Positions 42,677 through 51,432 of a DNA stretch of 64,000 bases are shown piece after piece; position 1 is the first letter of the stretch, and every line of letters starts with the position of its first letter. Position numbers and translations under genes: made by a program. Where the stretch lies: positions 372,001 to 436,000 of the forward strand of contig CAWGTX010000010.1 in NCBI GenBank assembly GCA_963825585.1. The letters are read 5' to 3'. The stretch is from JAOUGY01 sp963825585 (GTDB lineage Bacteria; Actinomycetota; Acidimicrobiia; Spongiisociales; ZC4RG35). Below the pieces are notes generated by a model. It searched no databases. It was not told the DNA's origin and saw nothing but the letters and a program-made list of their open reading frames with translations.

Positions 42677-43741
42677 GTGACCGGACTCGACAGCCTCCCC
42701 ACCCCGACGCTCGTCCTCGACCACCGCCGGCTCGAACGCAACATCCAATCGATGCGGACCCGGATGGACACCCTCGGGGTTGCGCTCCGACCGCACATGA
42801 AGACCGCCAAATCGATCGATGTGGCCAAATTGGTGCTGGACCGACCCGACCAGGGTGTCACCGTGTCGACACTGGCCGAGGCCGAGGCGTTCGCCGCCGC
42901 CGGTATCACCGACATCCTCTACGCGGTGGGGATCGCACCCGACAAGTTCGACCGTGCCGGCGCCTGCGGCGCCCAGGTGGTGGTGGACTCGGTGGAGATG
43001 GCGAGCCGGGTGGTCTACCACGGCGAGCACCGGGTGTGGATCGAAGTCGACTGCGACGGGCGCCGATCGGGTGTCGACCCCCTCGGACAGCACCTCTTGG
43101 AGATCGGCGCGGTTCTCGGCACGATGCTGGCGGGTGTCATGACCCACGCCGGCGGGTCGTACACCGCCCGGTCGCACGACGAGCTCACGGTGTTCTCCGC
43201 CCGCGAGCGGTCGGCGGTGGTGACGGCTGCCGAACGGCTCCGTCAGGAAGGGCTCGACTGCCCCGGTGTCAGCGTCGGATCGACGCCCACCATGGCCTCG
43301 GTGAACGATCTCGCCGAGGTCACCGAGGCCCGACCCGGCGTCTACATGTTCATGGACCTCTTCCAGGCCGGTCTCGGGGTGTGCACCATCGACGACATCG
43401 CCATCTCGGTGCTCGCCACCGTGATCGGCCACCGATCCGACGGCGCCATCATCGACGCCGGTGCACTGGCCCTCTCACTCGATCGGACCACGTCGTTACA
43501 GGAGATCGATCGTGGGTTCGGTCTCGTCTGCGATCTGGACTGTGTCCCGCTGGAAGACCTCGTCGTGGACCGGGTCACGCAGGAGCATGGGGTGATCGCG
43601 GGCGCCCGTCACCTTCCGCTCGGCTCGAAAGTTCGCATCCTCCCCAATCACGCATGCATCACCGCCGCCGCACACGACCACTATCAGGTGGTTGAAGCGA
43701 GCGAGGTCGTCGATCGTTGGAACCGCATCACCGGCTGGTGA
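42677..43741 (+). CDS. D-threonine aldolase / DSD1-like PLP enzyme
   Basis: A 354-residue alanine-racemase-fold enzyme. The PLP Lys lies in LRPHMKTAKSIDVAKL. The barrel continues through GVTVSTLAEAEAFAAAGITD and IEVDCDGRRSGVDP to the metal-site segment ILPNHACITAAAHDHY near the C-terminus, which marks the D-threonine aldolase/D-serine dehydratase group rather than alanine racemase. It would cleave or dehydrate a D-hydroxy amino acid. The start is the GTG at 42677. The substrate is unknown. Confidence 0.85.
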   Translation: MTGLDSLPTPTLVLDHRRLERNIQSMRTRMDTLGVALRPHMKTAKSIDVAKLVLDRPDQGVTVSTLAEAEAFAAAGITDILYAVGIAPDKFDRAGACGAQVVVDSVEMASRVVYHGEHRVWIEVDCDGRRSGVDPLGQHLLEIGAVLGTMLAGVMTHAGGSYTARSHDELTVFSARERSAVVTAAERLRQEGLDCPGVSVGSTPTMASVNDLAEVTEARPGVYMFMDLFQAGLGVCTIDDIAISVLATVIGHRSDGAIIDAGALALSLDRTTSLQEIDRGFGLVCDLDCVPLEDLVVDRVTQEHGVIAGARHLPLGSKVRILPNHACITAAAHDHYQVVEASEVVDRWNRITGW

Positions 43742-43804
43742 AAGCGAAGCGGAGCGGTTGGCGTGCGATCTGCACAATGAGGCCTAGCGGATAGGTGTCG
43801 GGGC

Positions 43805-43990
43805 CCAGCTAGGAGCTCAGGGCGAGAAGCGAGGCGCCGGAACCGGAGCTGCCGAGAGTGAAGTGGGCGTTGACGTTGTGCGGTCATGCCCTTCAACCTT
43901 CCGGCTCCTCGCCCCTCGCACCAGGCGCCTTTCTTGCCCCTGCAGACGAACTCCTCCTCGACTCGTTCCCTATCCGCGCAACCTCAATGT
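43805..43990. repeat. interspersed hairpin repeat, copy 2
   Basis: A diverged copy of 25613-25790 in the same orientation, with the same order of landmarks (GAAGCGAGGCGCCGGAA, TGTGCGGTCATG, CTTCCGGCTCCTCGCCCCTC, ACTCGTTCC, GCGCAACCTC). It fills the gap before the quinone oxidoreductase gene. Its central part can fold into a hairpin. Confidence 0.7.
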
Positions 43991-44038
43991 GCACAAGGTG
44001 GTGAAGCGAAGCTCGGTTCCTGCGACCACAATGGCGTC

Positions 44039-45016
44039 ATGCGTGCTGCTCTCTACCGGTCCCTGGGCGATGCCCACGACGTGTTCGAGATCACCGAGAT
44101 CGAGACCCCCACCCCCGGGCCCGGTGAGGTTCGTGTGGACGTCGTGTACTCGGCGGTCAACCCAACCGACTGGAAGGCGCGCCGGGGGTCACGCGGACCC
44201 GAAATGCCCTTCCCGTACGTGGTGCCCAACCAGGATGGTTCGGGCGTCATCGACATGGTGGGCCCTGGCGTGGACGAGGGCCGGGTCGGCGAGCGGGTGT
44301 GGATGTGGTTCGCTGCCGCCGGACGCCAGCATGGGACCGCGGCCGAGTACGTGTGCCTGCCGCAGCACCAAGCGGTACCCCTGCCCGATAGCGCCTCACT
44401 CGAGCTGGGCGCTTGTCTGGGCGTCCCCGCCATGACCGCCCACCGCTGTCTGTTCTGGGACGGGCCGATCGACGGCCGGACGATCCTGGTGGCGGGTGGC
44501 GCCGGTGCCGTTGGTCACTACACCATCGAGTTGGCGAAGCGGGCAGGGGCCAAGGTCGTGACCACCGTCAGCTCCGACGCCAAAGCGGCCATGGCGTTGG
44601 CAGCCGGCGCCGACGCGGTGATCGACTACACCACGGGAGACCCGGTGGCCGGCATCCGCGCAGCGGCTCCCGGCGGGGTCGATCGGATCGTCGAGCTGGC
44701 GTTGACCACCAACCTGGATCTCGACCTGGCGGTGGCGGCACCGGGCGCGACCATCGTCACCTACACCACCGAGTCGGAGCTCCCCACACTGCCGGTCTTC
44801 CGGTTGATGGCGGCCAACCTGACCCTGCGTTTCATCCTGCTGTACGGCGTTCCCACCGAGGCTCTCATGCTGGCTGTCGACGACGTGACGGCAGCCGTCG
44901 AGGACGGTGCATTGACCGAGCTGTCCTTGCACCGGTTCCCGCTCGAGCGTATGGCCGATGCCCACGCCGCAGTCGAGGCCAAGACAGTGGGGAAAGTCGT
45001 TGTCGAGTTCCCCTGA
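44039..45016 (+). CDS. zinc-free MDR-family quinone oxidoreductase
   Basis: A 325-residue medium-chain reductase. It has YSAVNPTDWKARRG, YVVPNQDGSGVIDMVG, and the NADPH-binding VAGGAGAVGHYTIELAKRAGAK, with no structural-zinc Cys cluster, as in NADPH:quinone reductase (zeta-crystallin). The ATG at 44039 is set by the conserved MRAALYRSLG start. It should reduce quinones or enones with NADPH. Confidence 0.88.
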   Translation: MRAALYRSLGDAHDVFEITEIETPTPGPGEVRVDVVYSAVNPTDWKARRGSRGPEMPFPYVVPNQDGSGVIDMVGPGVDEGRVGERVWMWFAAAGRQHGTAAEYVCLPQHQAVPLPDSASLELGACLGVPAMTAHRCLFWDGPIDGRTILVAGGAGAVGHYTIELAKRAGAKVVTTVSSDAKAAMALAAGADAVIDYTTGDPVAGIRAAAPGGVDRIVELALTTNLDLDLAVAAPGATIVTYTTESELPTLPVFRLMAANLTLRFILLYGVPTEALMLAVDDVTAAVEDGALTELSLHRFPLERMADAHAAVEAKTVGKVVVEFP

Positions 45017-45071
45017 CCCCAAATTGCGTGCCTCACCCCCGCAGGTGGCGGTGCGGTACGCAATTTCGGGG
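45017..45071. terminator. bidirectional hairpin terminator
   Basis: An imperfect inverted repeat: CCCCAAATTGCGTGCCTCAC (from 45017) faces GTGCGGTACGCAATTTCGGG (to 45071), with an AT-rich outer stem. It directly follows the quinone oxidoreductase stop and lies 8 bp from the stop of the convergent SLH-protein gene, so it can serve both. Confidence 0.7.
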
Positions 45072-45078
45072 GTTGGGC

Positions 45079-46803
45079 TCAGTCGCCGAGAGCCCGACGC
45101 AGGAACGCCGCCATCTGTCCTCGGGTCACCGGCTGTGTGGGACAGAACGCGGTGTCGGTGCACCCACGGGTGACGCCGGTGGCCGCCAGCCACTCGATGT
45201 CGGCGGCAAAGGTCGAGCCGCCGATGTCGGTGAAGTTCGGCACCGCACCCGAGTCGTCCAGATCAGGCAAGGCCCGACGCAGGAACGCTGCCATCTGACC
45301 GCGTGTCACCGAGTCGCCCGGACAGAACCGTGTCGACGCACACCCTCGAGTGATTCCGGTGGCGGCCAGCCACTCGATGTCGGCGGCAAAGGTGGAGCCG
45401 GCGATGTCGGTGAAGTTCGGCACCGCACCCGAGTCGTCCAGATCAGGCAGTGCCCTGCGCAGGAACGCCGCCATCTGACCGCGTGTCACCTCGTCGTCGG
45501 GACAGAACCGGGTGTTGGACGGCGGGTTGCATCCGCGGGTGATGCCAGAGGCGGCGAGCCACTCGATGTCGCCCTGGAACACCGAATCGTCATCGTCGCT
45601 GAACGACCCGTCGTAGCCACCCAGATCCTCGCCCTGGTCGGCCCCGGGGCCGAACTCCACATCGAAGCTGGTCCCCGACCCGGACACGGTCACCTCGACA
45701 CCCCCGACGGTGCGGGTCTGCCCACTCCGGATGACGTGTGCCGGCGCCCTGGTATAGGAGTCGATGTCGCTCCAGTCGAACGGCGTGGCCGGCTCGGGGG
45801 TGATCCGTCGGAAGCCCGGGGTGCACTCACTCGACTCGCACAACTCCACCTTGTACACCTCGACCCCTGCCCAGTTGGCTGCGATCGGATCCCAGGTGGT
45901 GGGGGCCCGGGCGGCCAGCGTGTAGAACGTGTCGCCGTCCCAGATCACCGCCATCTGGTTGCCCGAGTTGGTGGCCGAGAGGGTGGCACTCTCGCCACCC
46001 GGATCCACCACCACCACGTCGACCGGATCGATCCACCCGGCGGCGTACTTGTTGATGGCGGCTGTCTCGTAGGGCAGGTCGTAGGAGCCGTAGGAGCTGC
46101 CATCGGTGCCGTAGTTGCCAGACATCAGGTCCATGGCGTTGTCGTACTCGTCGGGCCCGTTGCCGGTGTAGGAGTGGGGCCACTGGATGAGATGGCCGAT
46201 CTCGTGGGCGGCGGTCGTGCTGAAGTAGATGTCTCCGACGACGGTGATGCGACTGTTGTCGGGGAACGATTGGTATCCGGCACACGGATCGAGACCGCAG
46301 ATGAAGTTGCGGGCGTAGCCACCGGCGCCCGGCACGATGACCATGGCCGCCTCGGCATTGGAGGAGGCCTGCGAGGATGCGGTCTGCTCGCACGCTGCCG
46401 TGGTGGAGCCGGCGCTGCCCCGCACCGTGAACACCGGGCGGTAGGCCCCGCCAGAGTGATGCTCGAAGTAGTCGCCGACCTCGTCGTCGAGGACGGCCTT
46501 GAACTGCGATGCGGTCTGGGAGACGCCGCCACAGGTCCACAGGTCGATGGCGTCGTCGCTGAGGGTGTAGGCCTGGGTGAGGTTCACACCCAGCACCAAC
46601 CCGAGCGGGTCGGTGGCCTGGACCGCCAGTTCGGCGGTCGGGGCACCCCAGTCGATGATCACGTCGGAGGCGTACTCCGCACGGGCGAAGACCGGTTCGT
46701 CTTCGGCGCTCCCGGCAAGGGGTGCCGACACGACCGTGGCCAGCATTGCGATGACGGCCACATGACGTCGCCCGATGGACCTACCACCCATGGTCTCCCC
46801 CAT
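45079..46803 (-). CDS. secreted zinc metalloprotease-like protein with three SLH repeats
   Basis: A 574-residue exported protein. After a signal peptide (VAVIAMLATVVSAPLAGSAE) comes a metzincin-like domain with FSTTAAHEIGHLIQWPHSY (HExxH zinc site) and NAMDLMSGNYG (Met-turn-like), then a beta-rich domain. Three S-layer-homology repeats follow (IEWLAASGITRGCNPPSN, VTRGQMAAFLRRALPD), which should anchor it to the cell wall. Two of the SLH repeats are nearly identical in DNA (45177-45310 and 45357-45490). Each repeat carries a Cys pair. Alternative start: ATG at 46791. Confidence 0.82.
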   Translation of the reverse strand: MGETMGGRSIGRRHVAVIAMLATVVSAPLAGSAEDEPVFARAEYASDVIIDWGAPTAELAVQATDPLGLVLGVNLTQAYTLSDDAIDLWTCGGVSQTASQFKAVLDDEVGDYFEHHSGGAYRPVFTVRGSAGSTTAACEQTASSQASSNAEAAMVIVPGAGGYARNFICGLDPCAGYQSFPDNSRITVVGDIYFSTTAAHEIGHLIQWPHSYTGNGPDEYDNAMDLMSGNYGTDGSSYGSYDLPYETAAINKYAAGWIDPVDVVVVDPGGESATLSATNSGNQMAVIWDGDTFYTLAARAPTTWDPIAANWAGVEVYKVELCESSECTPGFRRITPEPATPFDWSDIDSYTRAPAHVIRSGQTRTVGGVEVTVSGSGTSFDVEFGPGADQGEDLGGYDGSFSDDDDSVFQGDIEWLAASGITRGCNPPSNTRFCPDDEVTRGQMAAFLRRALPDLDDSGAVPNFTDIAGSTFAADIEWLAATGITRGCASTRFCPGDSVTRGQMAAFLRRALPDLDDSGAVPNFTDIGGSTFAADIEWLAATGVTRGCTDTAFCPTQPVTRGQMAAFLRRALGD

Positions 46804-46880
46804 GATCGTTGGGAAGGTCCCGTTCCCTCCAGGACCCTCGGCCGCTCCCTACGGCCGCAGGTCAAGCTACCACCGGGATG

Positions 46881-47660
46881 TCAGTACAGGCCCAACAATC
46901 TGCCGGAAAACGCCAGCACCGCGATGATCATGATGGGGCGGATCACCTTCTCGCCGCCCTTGACCGAAACCGCCGCACCCAGCGTTCCGCCGAGGGCGAA
47001 GCCGATCCCGAGGATCACGGCGGGGATGAGTTCGAAGAACCCCTGGGCGATGAACACCGGCAACGCCACCAGCGAGACGGACAGGTTGACGAGCACCTTC
47101 ACCGAGTTGGCCGTGACCAGGTCGAGGCCGCTCCGGGCGAGCGCGACGATGAGCAGCAGCCCTATCCCGGCCTGGAACGCCCCGCCGTACACGCCGATCA
47201 GGAAGAACACGAGCAGGTTCAGCCACCGGGGCCACACGGTGCCATCGGCCTTGGGCTTGGGCTTGCGGATCGAGAGGATGAGGATCGGCACCATGATGAA
47301 GCCGAAGGCCCGTTCGAACTGCTCTGTGGTGAGCTGGCTGATGAGCAGCGACCCCACGACAGAGCCGATGATGACCGGCGCCAGCACCGACCCGACCTTG
47401 CGGAAGTCGTGCACGCCCCGTCTCCAGAACTCGTAGGCGGCGGTGGCCGACGAGGTGATGACGCCGAGGCGGTTGCTGCCGTTGGCGGCGTTGCCGGGAA
47501 CGCCGGTCAACACCAGGAGCGGCACCGTGAGCAACGACGCCCCTCCGGCGATGGCGTTGATGGCACCGGCCAGCAGACCCCCCAGGCTCAACACCACCAT
47601 CTGCCAGACTTCCACCGCGTGCCCTTCCGCAATCGATTCCAGCGAGGCATGGTACGCCAC
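46881..47660 (-). CDS. TauE/SafE-family permease
   Basis: A 259-residue membrane protein with seven to eight hydrophobic segments. The family's first half reads LLAGAINAIAGGASLLTVP and GNAANGSNRLGV; the second half has GVYGGAFQAGIGLLLIVAL and TANSVKVLVNLSVSLVA. TauE/SafE proteins export sulfite or organosulfonates or act as 2-oxo acid transporters; the substrate here is not known. The start may lie 20 codons downstream (MVVLSLGG). Confidence 0.88.
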   Translation of the reverse strand: MAYHASLESIAEGHAVEVWQMVVLSLGGLLAGAINAIAGGASLLTVPLLVLTGVPGNAANGSNRLGVITSSATAAYEFWRRGVHDFRKVGSVLAPVIIGSVVGSLLISQLTTEQFERAFGFIMVPILILSIRKPKPKADGTVWPRWLNLLVFFLIGVYGGAFQAGIGLLLIVALARSGLDLVTANSVKVLVNLSVSLVALPVFIAQGFFELIPAVILGIGFALGGTLGAAVSVKGGEKVIRPIMIIAVLAFSGRLLGLY

Positions 47661-47710
47661 TGCAACTCACCCCGAGCCCACCTGTCAGAGGAGCTTCGTA
47701 GGATGCCGGG

Positions 47711-48196
47711 ATGAACGACCCGCAACCGGAGACCCCGGTCGACATCGTCCGCAGCGTCCGCCGCACCAGGACGGTGCAGGCCGCCATGGTCGACGGCCGC
47801 CTACGGTTGATGATCCCGGCGGGCATGACCGACGCCGAGGCGGACCGATGGGCCGAACAGATGAAGCAGCGCATTGCCCGCAAGCGCACCTCGGCTGCCA
47901 TCGACCTGGTCGACAGAGCGGCCCGACTGTCCCGTCGCCACGGCCTCCCGGTTCCGGCCTCGATCGGCTGGTCGGATCGCCAGCTTCAGCGGTGGGGATC
48001 GTGCACGCCGGCCACCGGGACGATTCGGATCTCCAATCGGGTCGCTTCGATGCCGCCGTGGGTCCTCGACTACGTGATCGTCCACGAACTCGCCCACCTG
48101 GCCGAGCCGGGTCACGGCCCGGCGTTTCACCGCCTCGTCGACCGCTACGAGCTGGCCGAGCGGGCGCGCGGCTACCTGATGGCCAAGTCCGAGTAG
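47711..48196 (+). CDS. YgjP/SprT-like metallopeptidase (DUF45)
   Basis: A 161-residue protein ending in the zinc-site region LDYVIVHELAHLAEPGHGPAFHRLV, with RWGSCTPATGTIRISNRVASMPPW before it, the signature of the UTP-pyrophosphatase/YgjP-like metallopeptidase group. The N-terminal part is basic. It is 8 bp from the stop of the convergent ERCC4 gene. Confidence 0.85.
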   Translation: MNDPQPETPVDIVRSVRRTRTVQAAMVDGRLRLMIPAGMTDAEADRWAEQMKQRIARKRTSAAIDLVDRAARLSRRHGLPVPASIGWSDRQLQRWGSCTPATGTIRISNRVASMPPWVLDYVIVHELAHLAEPGHGPAFHRLVDRYELAERARGYLMAKSE

Positions 48197-48203
48197 CGGG
48201 CCG

Positions 48204-49046
48204 TCAATCCACCCACTCCTTGGGAGCGGCAGGGTCGGCGGGCTCGTCGAGGTGGGCGACCAGTGCGGCGCCGAGGAACCGGAACGTCCATTCCTCCGCC
48301 AGCGGACGGGTGTCGCAGAACACGATCGGCACGGTCGGATACCGGATCTGAAGCCGCGCCAGCAGATCGGCCATCACGCCACCGGACATGTGCTGGTGTT
48401 TGAAGACCGCCGAATACCGGTCTTCCACCACCACCGCCGCCCGAGGGTGACCTGAGAGTTCGGTCATCTGGAACGACAGCCCCCCGTCGTTGAGCCCCTT
48501 GGCCAGGTCGGCGAGGCTCTTGCGTTCGACCAGGGCGATCGGGACGCCGTCGACCAACACGCCGTAGTCACCCACCGGGAGCGCCGCCCGGACCGTCTCG
48601 GTTTGCTGGGCGGCGAATCGATACGGGTACCGCTCCCGGGTGTCGATCGTGATGGTCAGATCCCGTAACGAAGAAGCTCGCCGCCCGGGGATGCGGACAC
48701 CCGGCCGCGAGGCCTTGGCGGTTCGAGCGCTCTGCCAGAAGATCGCCTCGCGGCCGTCCTTCAAACGGGTGAACACGAACTGGCTCCTGTTGTGCTGGCG
48801 ACGGTCCAGCACCAGATCGATCGCAACGCCCCGGCGCCGGCATGTGTGCACCGCCACGTCGTCGACGATCTCCAGCCCGGGATGCCACTCGTCGTCACCG
48901 GCCCGATAGCAGAACACTCTGGTGGTTCTCGGCCAGCTGTCCTTCGCCCGCAGCACCAGCCCTTCGGTCGAAACCGGAAGCCAGAGCAGGAACGGCAATG
49001 TCGATCCGGGATCCGGGTTGTGGGCCACGACGAACCTGCGCTCCAT
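48204..49046 (-). CDS. ERCC4-domain nuclease-like protein
   Basis: A 280-residue protein. The C-terminal half is an ERCC4 (XPF/Mus81) nuclease domain: ITIDTRERYPYRFAAQQTET, GDYGVLVDGVPIALVERKSL (the ERK core) and AAVVVEDRYSAVFK. The N-terminal 130 residues are unlike the usual archaeal or eukaryotic partners. No helix-hairpin-helix DNA-binding domain is visible. It may cut branched DNA in repair. I know similar stand-alone proteins only from actinobacteria. Confidence 0.8.
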   Translation of the reverse strand: MERRFVVAHNPDPGSTLPFLLWLPVSTEGLVLRAKDSWPRTTRVFCYRAGDDEWHPGLEIVDDVAVHTCRRRGVAIDLVLDRRQHNRSQFVFTRLKDGREAIFWQSARTAKASRPGVRIPGRRASSLRDLTITIDTRERYPYRFAAQQTETVRAALPVGDYGVLVDGVPIALVERKSLADLAKGLNDGGLSFQMTELSGHPRAAVVVEDRYSAVFKHQHMSGGVMADLLARLQIRYPTVPIVFCDTRPLAEEWTFRFLGAALVAHLDEPADPAAPKEWVD

Positions 49047-49127
49047 GACTCCACGCTACCGATCTCCAGCCGAACTCTGCCCCAGCAACGGGCCCGCGTG
49101 TAGCGTGCCCTCAAACGGGGTGTTCTG

Positions 49128-49379
49128 ATGCGCTGGTCGATGGTTCGCCGAGTCCGGGAGCGGACGGCCGAGGCGGTGCTGGCCGTCGCCTGGAACACCG
49201 AGATCGACGCCATGCGAGGGCGGAAGACGTCGCCTGACCCTGGCCTGATCCCCTACCATCACTGGGGCGCCGAGTCTGCCTGGCATGTGGATCGCTGCGT
49301 GAGCTGTGGCGCCACCTACGACGAACACGCGCAACGGTTCCGAGCCCGCGTGTACGAAGCTCTCACCATCGGTGACTGA
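49128..49379 (+). CDS. small protein with a CxxC motif, unknown function
   Basis: An 83-residue basic protein with MRGRKTSPDPGLIPYHHWG and a CVSCGATYDEHAQRF motif near the C-terminus. The single CxxC pair could form half of a zinc site in a dimer. It lies 16 bp upstream of the DmdA-like gene and may share its transcript. No family recognised. Confidence 0.55.
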   Translation: MRWSMVRRVRERTAEAVLAVAWNTEIDAMRGRKTSPDPGLIPYHHWGAESAWHVDRCVSCGATYDEHAQRFRARVYEALTIGD

Positions 49380-49395
49380 TCGGTATCGTTGGAGC

Positions 49396-50502
49396 GTGCC
49401 GAATCTCGCCATCAGCCCGCGCATCCGAACCTCGCCGTTCTATCAGGCGACGCTCGCCGCAGGTGTCACCGACTTCTCCGTCTACAACAAGATGCTGTTG
49501 CCGCTGTCGTTCGGTGATCTCGCCGGCGAGTACCGCAGGCTCATGGAGGCGGTGGCGATATGGGACGTCGCCAGCGAACGCCAGGTGGAGGTTTCCGGGC
49601 CCGACGCGGACCGACTCGTCCAGTACCTTTCGGCCCGCGACCTCACCAACGCCAGGGTCGGTCAAGGCAAGTATGTGGCGATGTGCGACCACGACGGCAC
49701 CTTGCTCAACGACCCGGTGCTCCTGCGTTTGGAGGATCGGTGGTGGTTCTCCCTGGCGGACTCCGACATGCTGTTGTGGGTGCGGGCTGTCGCCGCCGAG
49801 GGTGGCTTCGACGTGGAAGTCTGTGAGCCCGACGTGTCACCGCTGGCGATCCAGGGACCGAAGGCAACCGACCTGGCGGTCGACCTGTTCGGTGACCACG
49901 TACGCGACATCCGCTACTTCTGGTTCGTCGACACCGACCTGGACGGGATCCCGCTCGTGTTGTGCCGCTCCGGCTGGAGCAAACAGGGTGGGTTCGAGCT
50001 GTTCCTCCGGGACGGCAGCCGCGGCACCGAACTGTGGGACAAGGTGATGGCGGCCGGCGAGCGCTACGGGATCGGACCCGGAGCGCCCAATCACATCGAG
50101 CGGGTCGAGAGCGGCCTGTTGTCGTGGGGCGGCGACACCACCCCCGGCTCCAACCCGTTCGAGGCGAACATGGGCGACTACGTCGACGTCGACACACCCG
50201 TCGCCTACATCGGTAAGGCGGCGCTCGCCGAAGTCGCCCGCACAGGGCCTGCCCGCTTGATGGTGGGCCTCATGCTCGAAGGCAACGCCGCCGAAGCCTG
50301 GCCACTACCCGAACGTTCGCCAGTGATGGCGGGCGACCGGCAGGTCGGCACGATGTCCGCCGTCGTGTACTCGCCGCGACTGGAACGGACCATCGGAATC
50401 GCCCAGATCGAGACCACCGCCGTCGATGCCCAGGCGCCCGTCGAGGTGCAGGCACCGACCGGGCGGTTCACCGCACAGATCCGTTCGCTTCCCTTCATCT
50501 GA
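49396..50502 (+). CDS. GcvT-family protein, DmdA-like (dimethylsulfoniopropionate demethylase type)
   Basis: A 368-residue aminomethyltransferase-fold protein from the GTG at 49396. Its text follows DmdA closely: VYNKMLLPLSFGDL, IWDVASERQVEVSGPDADRL, LLNDPVLLRLEDRWWFSLAD, VEVCEPDVSPLAIQGPKATD, CRSGWSKQGGFELFLRDGS and PNHIERVESGLLSWGGDT. DmdA transfers a methyl group from DMSP to tetrahydrofolate. Other GcvT-like demethylases share this fold, so the substrate needs proof. The alpha/beta hydrolase starts 3 bp after the stop, so they form an operon. Confidence 0.8.
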   Translation: MPNLAISPRIRTSPFYQATLAAGVTDFSVYNKMLLPLSFGDLAGEYRRLMEAVAIWDVASERQVEVSGPDADRLVQYLSARDLTNARVGQGKYVAMCDHDGTLLNDPVLLRLEDRWWFSLADSDMLLWVRAVAAEGGFDVEVCEPDVSPLAIQGPKATDLAVDLFGDHVRDIRYFWFVDTDLDGIPLVLCRSGWSKQGGFELFLRDGSRGTELWDKVMAAGERYGIGPGAPNHIERVESGLLSWGGDTTPGSNPFEANMGDYVDVDTPVAYIGKAALAEVARTGPARLMVGLMLEGNAAEAWPLPERSPVMAGDRQVGTMSAVVYSPRLERTIGIAQIETTAVDAQAPVEVQAPTGRFTAQIRSLPFI

Positions 50503-50505
50503 CAG

Positions 50506-51330
50506 ATGCCCCGTCACGAGCGCCCCGGCGTGTCGATCGAGTACCGGCAGTCGGGGGCAGGACCCGACTTGGTGTGGGTGTCGGGTGGCGGTGGTCGAGG
50601 AGACGACTGGCGTCGGTATCAGACGCCGGCGTTTGACGACGCCTTTCGGAGTCTCACGTTCGACAACCGGGGAGTCGGCGCCACCACCTGCCACGATTCG
50701 ATGCCGTGGCCGATCGAGGCGTTCGCCGACGACGTGGCCGATCTGGTCAGGAGCGTCTGCTCGACTCCGGTGGCCATGGTCGGGTCGTCATTCGGGTCGG
50801 CGATCGTCCAACAGGTGTGCATCGACCATCCGGAGATCGTGCGGGAGGCCCTGGTCATGGGGACCGGCGCCTGGTCGACCGGCTGGGGATGGGACTTCCA
50901 GGAGGCAGAGATCGAATTCCGACGCGCCGGGGGACGCCTCGACGGGATGATCGGTGTCACCCACTACGCCGCCATGCTCTACCCGGCCCGGGTGCTGGGC
51001 GACCGGGAGCTGTGGCCGAGGCTACGGGACGGACTCCTGGAGTGGATGGAGTCGGGGGACAACGAGGAGTCGCTCATCCCCCAGTGGGAGGCGTCACTCC
51101 GTTTCGACCAGCGCTCCTCGCTTCCCAACGTGCGTGTCCCGATGCACGTGATCGCTTTCTCCGAAGATGTCCAGGCTCCGCCTCAGGACGGCCGCGAACT
51201 CGCCGACCTCGTCCCCACCGCCACGTTCCATCTCCTCGAGGGTATGGGCCATGGCTCCTGGTACGGCCACGGCCACGAGGAGATCAATCTGCTGATTCGC
51301 CGTCTCGTCACGGCGTCCGCCCCCGGTTGA
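50506..51330 (+). CDS. alpha/beta hydrolase coupled to the DmdA-like gene
   Basis: A 274-residue hydrolase: LVWVSGGGGRGDDWRRYQ, FDNRGVGATTCHD, the nucleophile in MVGSSFGSAIVQQV, an acidic residue near VIAFSEDVQAPP, and the catalytic His in LLEGMGHGSWYGHG. It starts 3 bp after the DmdA-like stop codon, implying co-transcription and perhaps a shared pathway. The substrate is unknown. Confidence 0.85.
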   Translation: MPRHERPGVSIEYRQSGAGPDLVWVSGGGGRGDDWRRYQTPAFDDAFRSLTFDNRGVGATTCHDSMPWPIEAFADDVADLVRSVCSTPVAMVGSSFGSAIVQQVCIDHPEIVREALVMGTGAWSTGWGWDFQEAEIEFRRAGGRLDGMIGVTHYAAMLYPARVLGDRELWPRLRDGLLEWMESGDNEESLIPQWEASLRFDQRSSLPNVRVPMHVIAFSEDVQAPPQDGRELADLVPTATFHLLEGMGHGSWYGHGHEEINLLIRRLVTASAPG

Positions 51331-51432
51331 GGGTCCGGTCGCCGGCGACATCCGCGCGATGACCTCGACGTCCGACCTCCGACCGGCGCTGCCAATCCCT
51401 CATGCCGGTCTGGTAGCTGCATCCGCTGGACG

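Noticed and set aside
45177..45490. Possible repeat element because of two near-identical DNA blocks
   Set aside because: The blocks are in-frame SLH repeats of one protein, so coding duplication explains them.
44413..47436. A 1007-codon open frame on the plus strand
   Set aside because: It overlaps the quinone oxidoreductase in another frame and the SLH metalloprotease in antisense; no protein-like segments.
49381..49405. Fourth copy of the MarR operator upstream of the DmdA-like gene
   Set aside because: Only the left ten bases match; the right half is displaced and altered, so it is noted but not counted.
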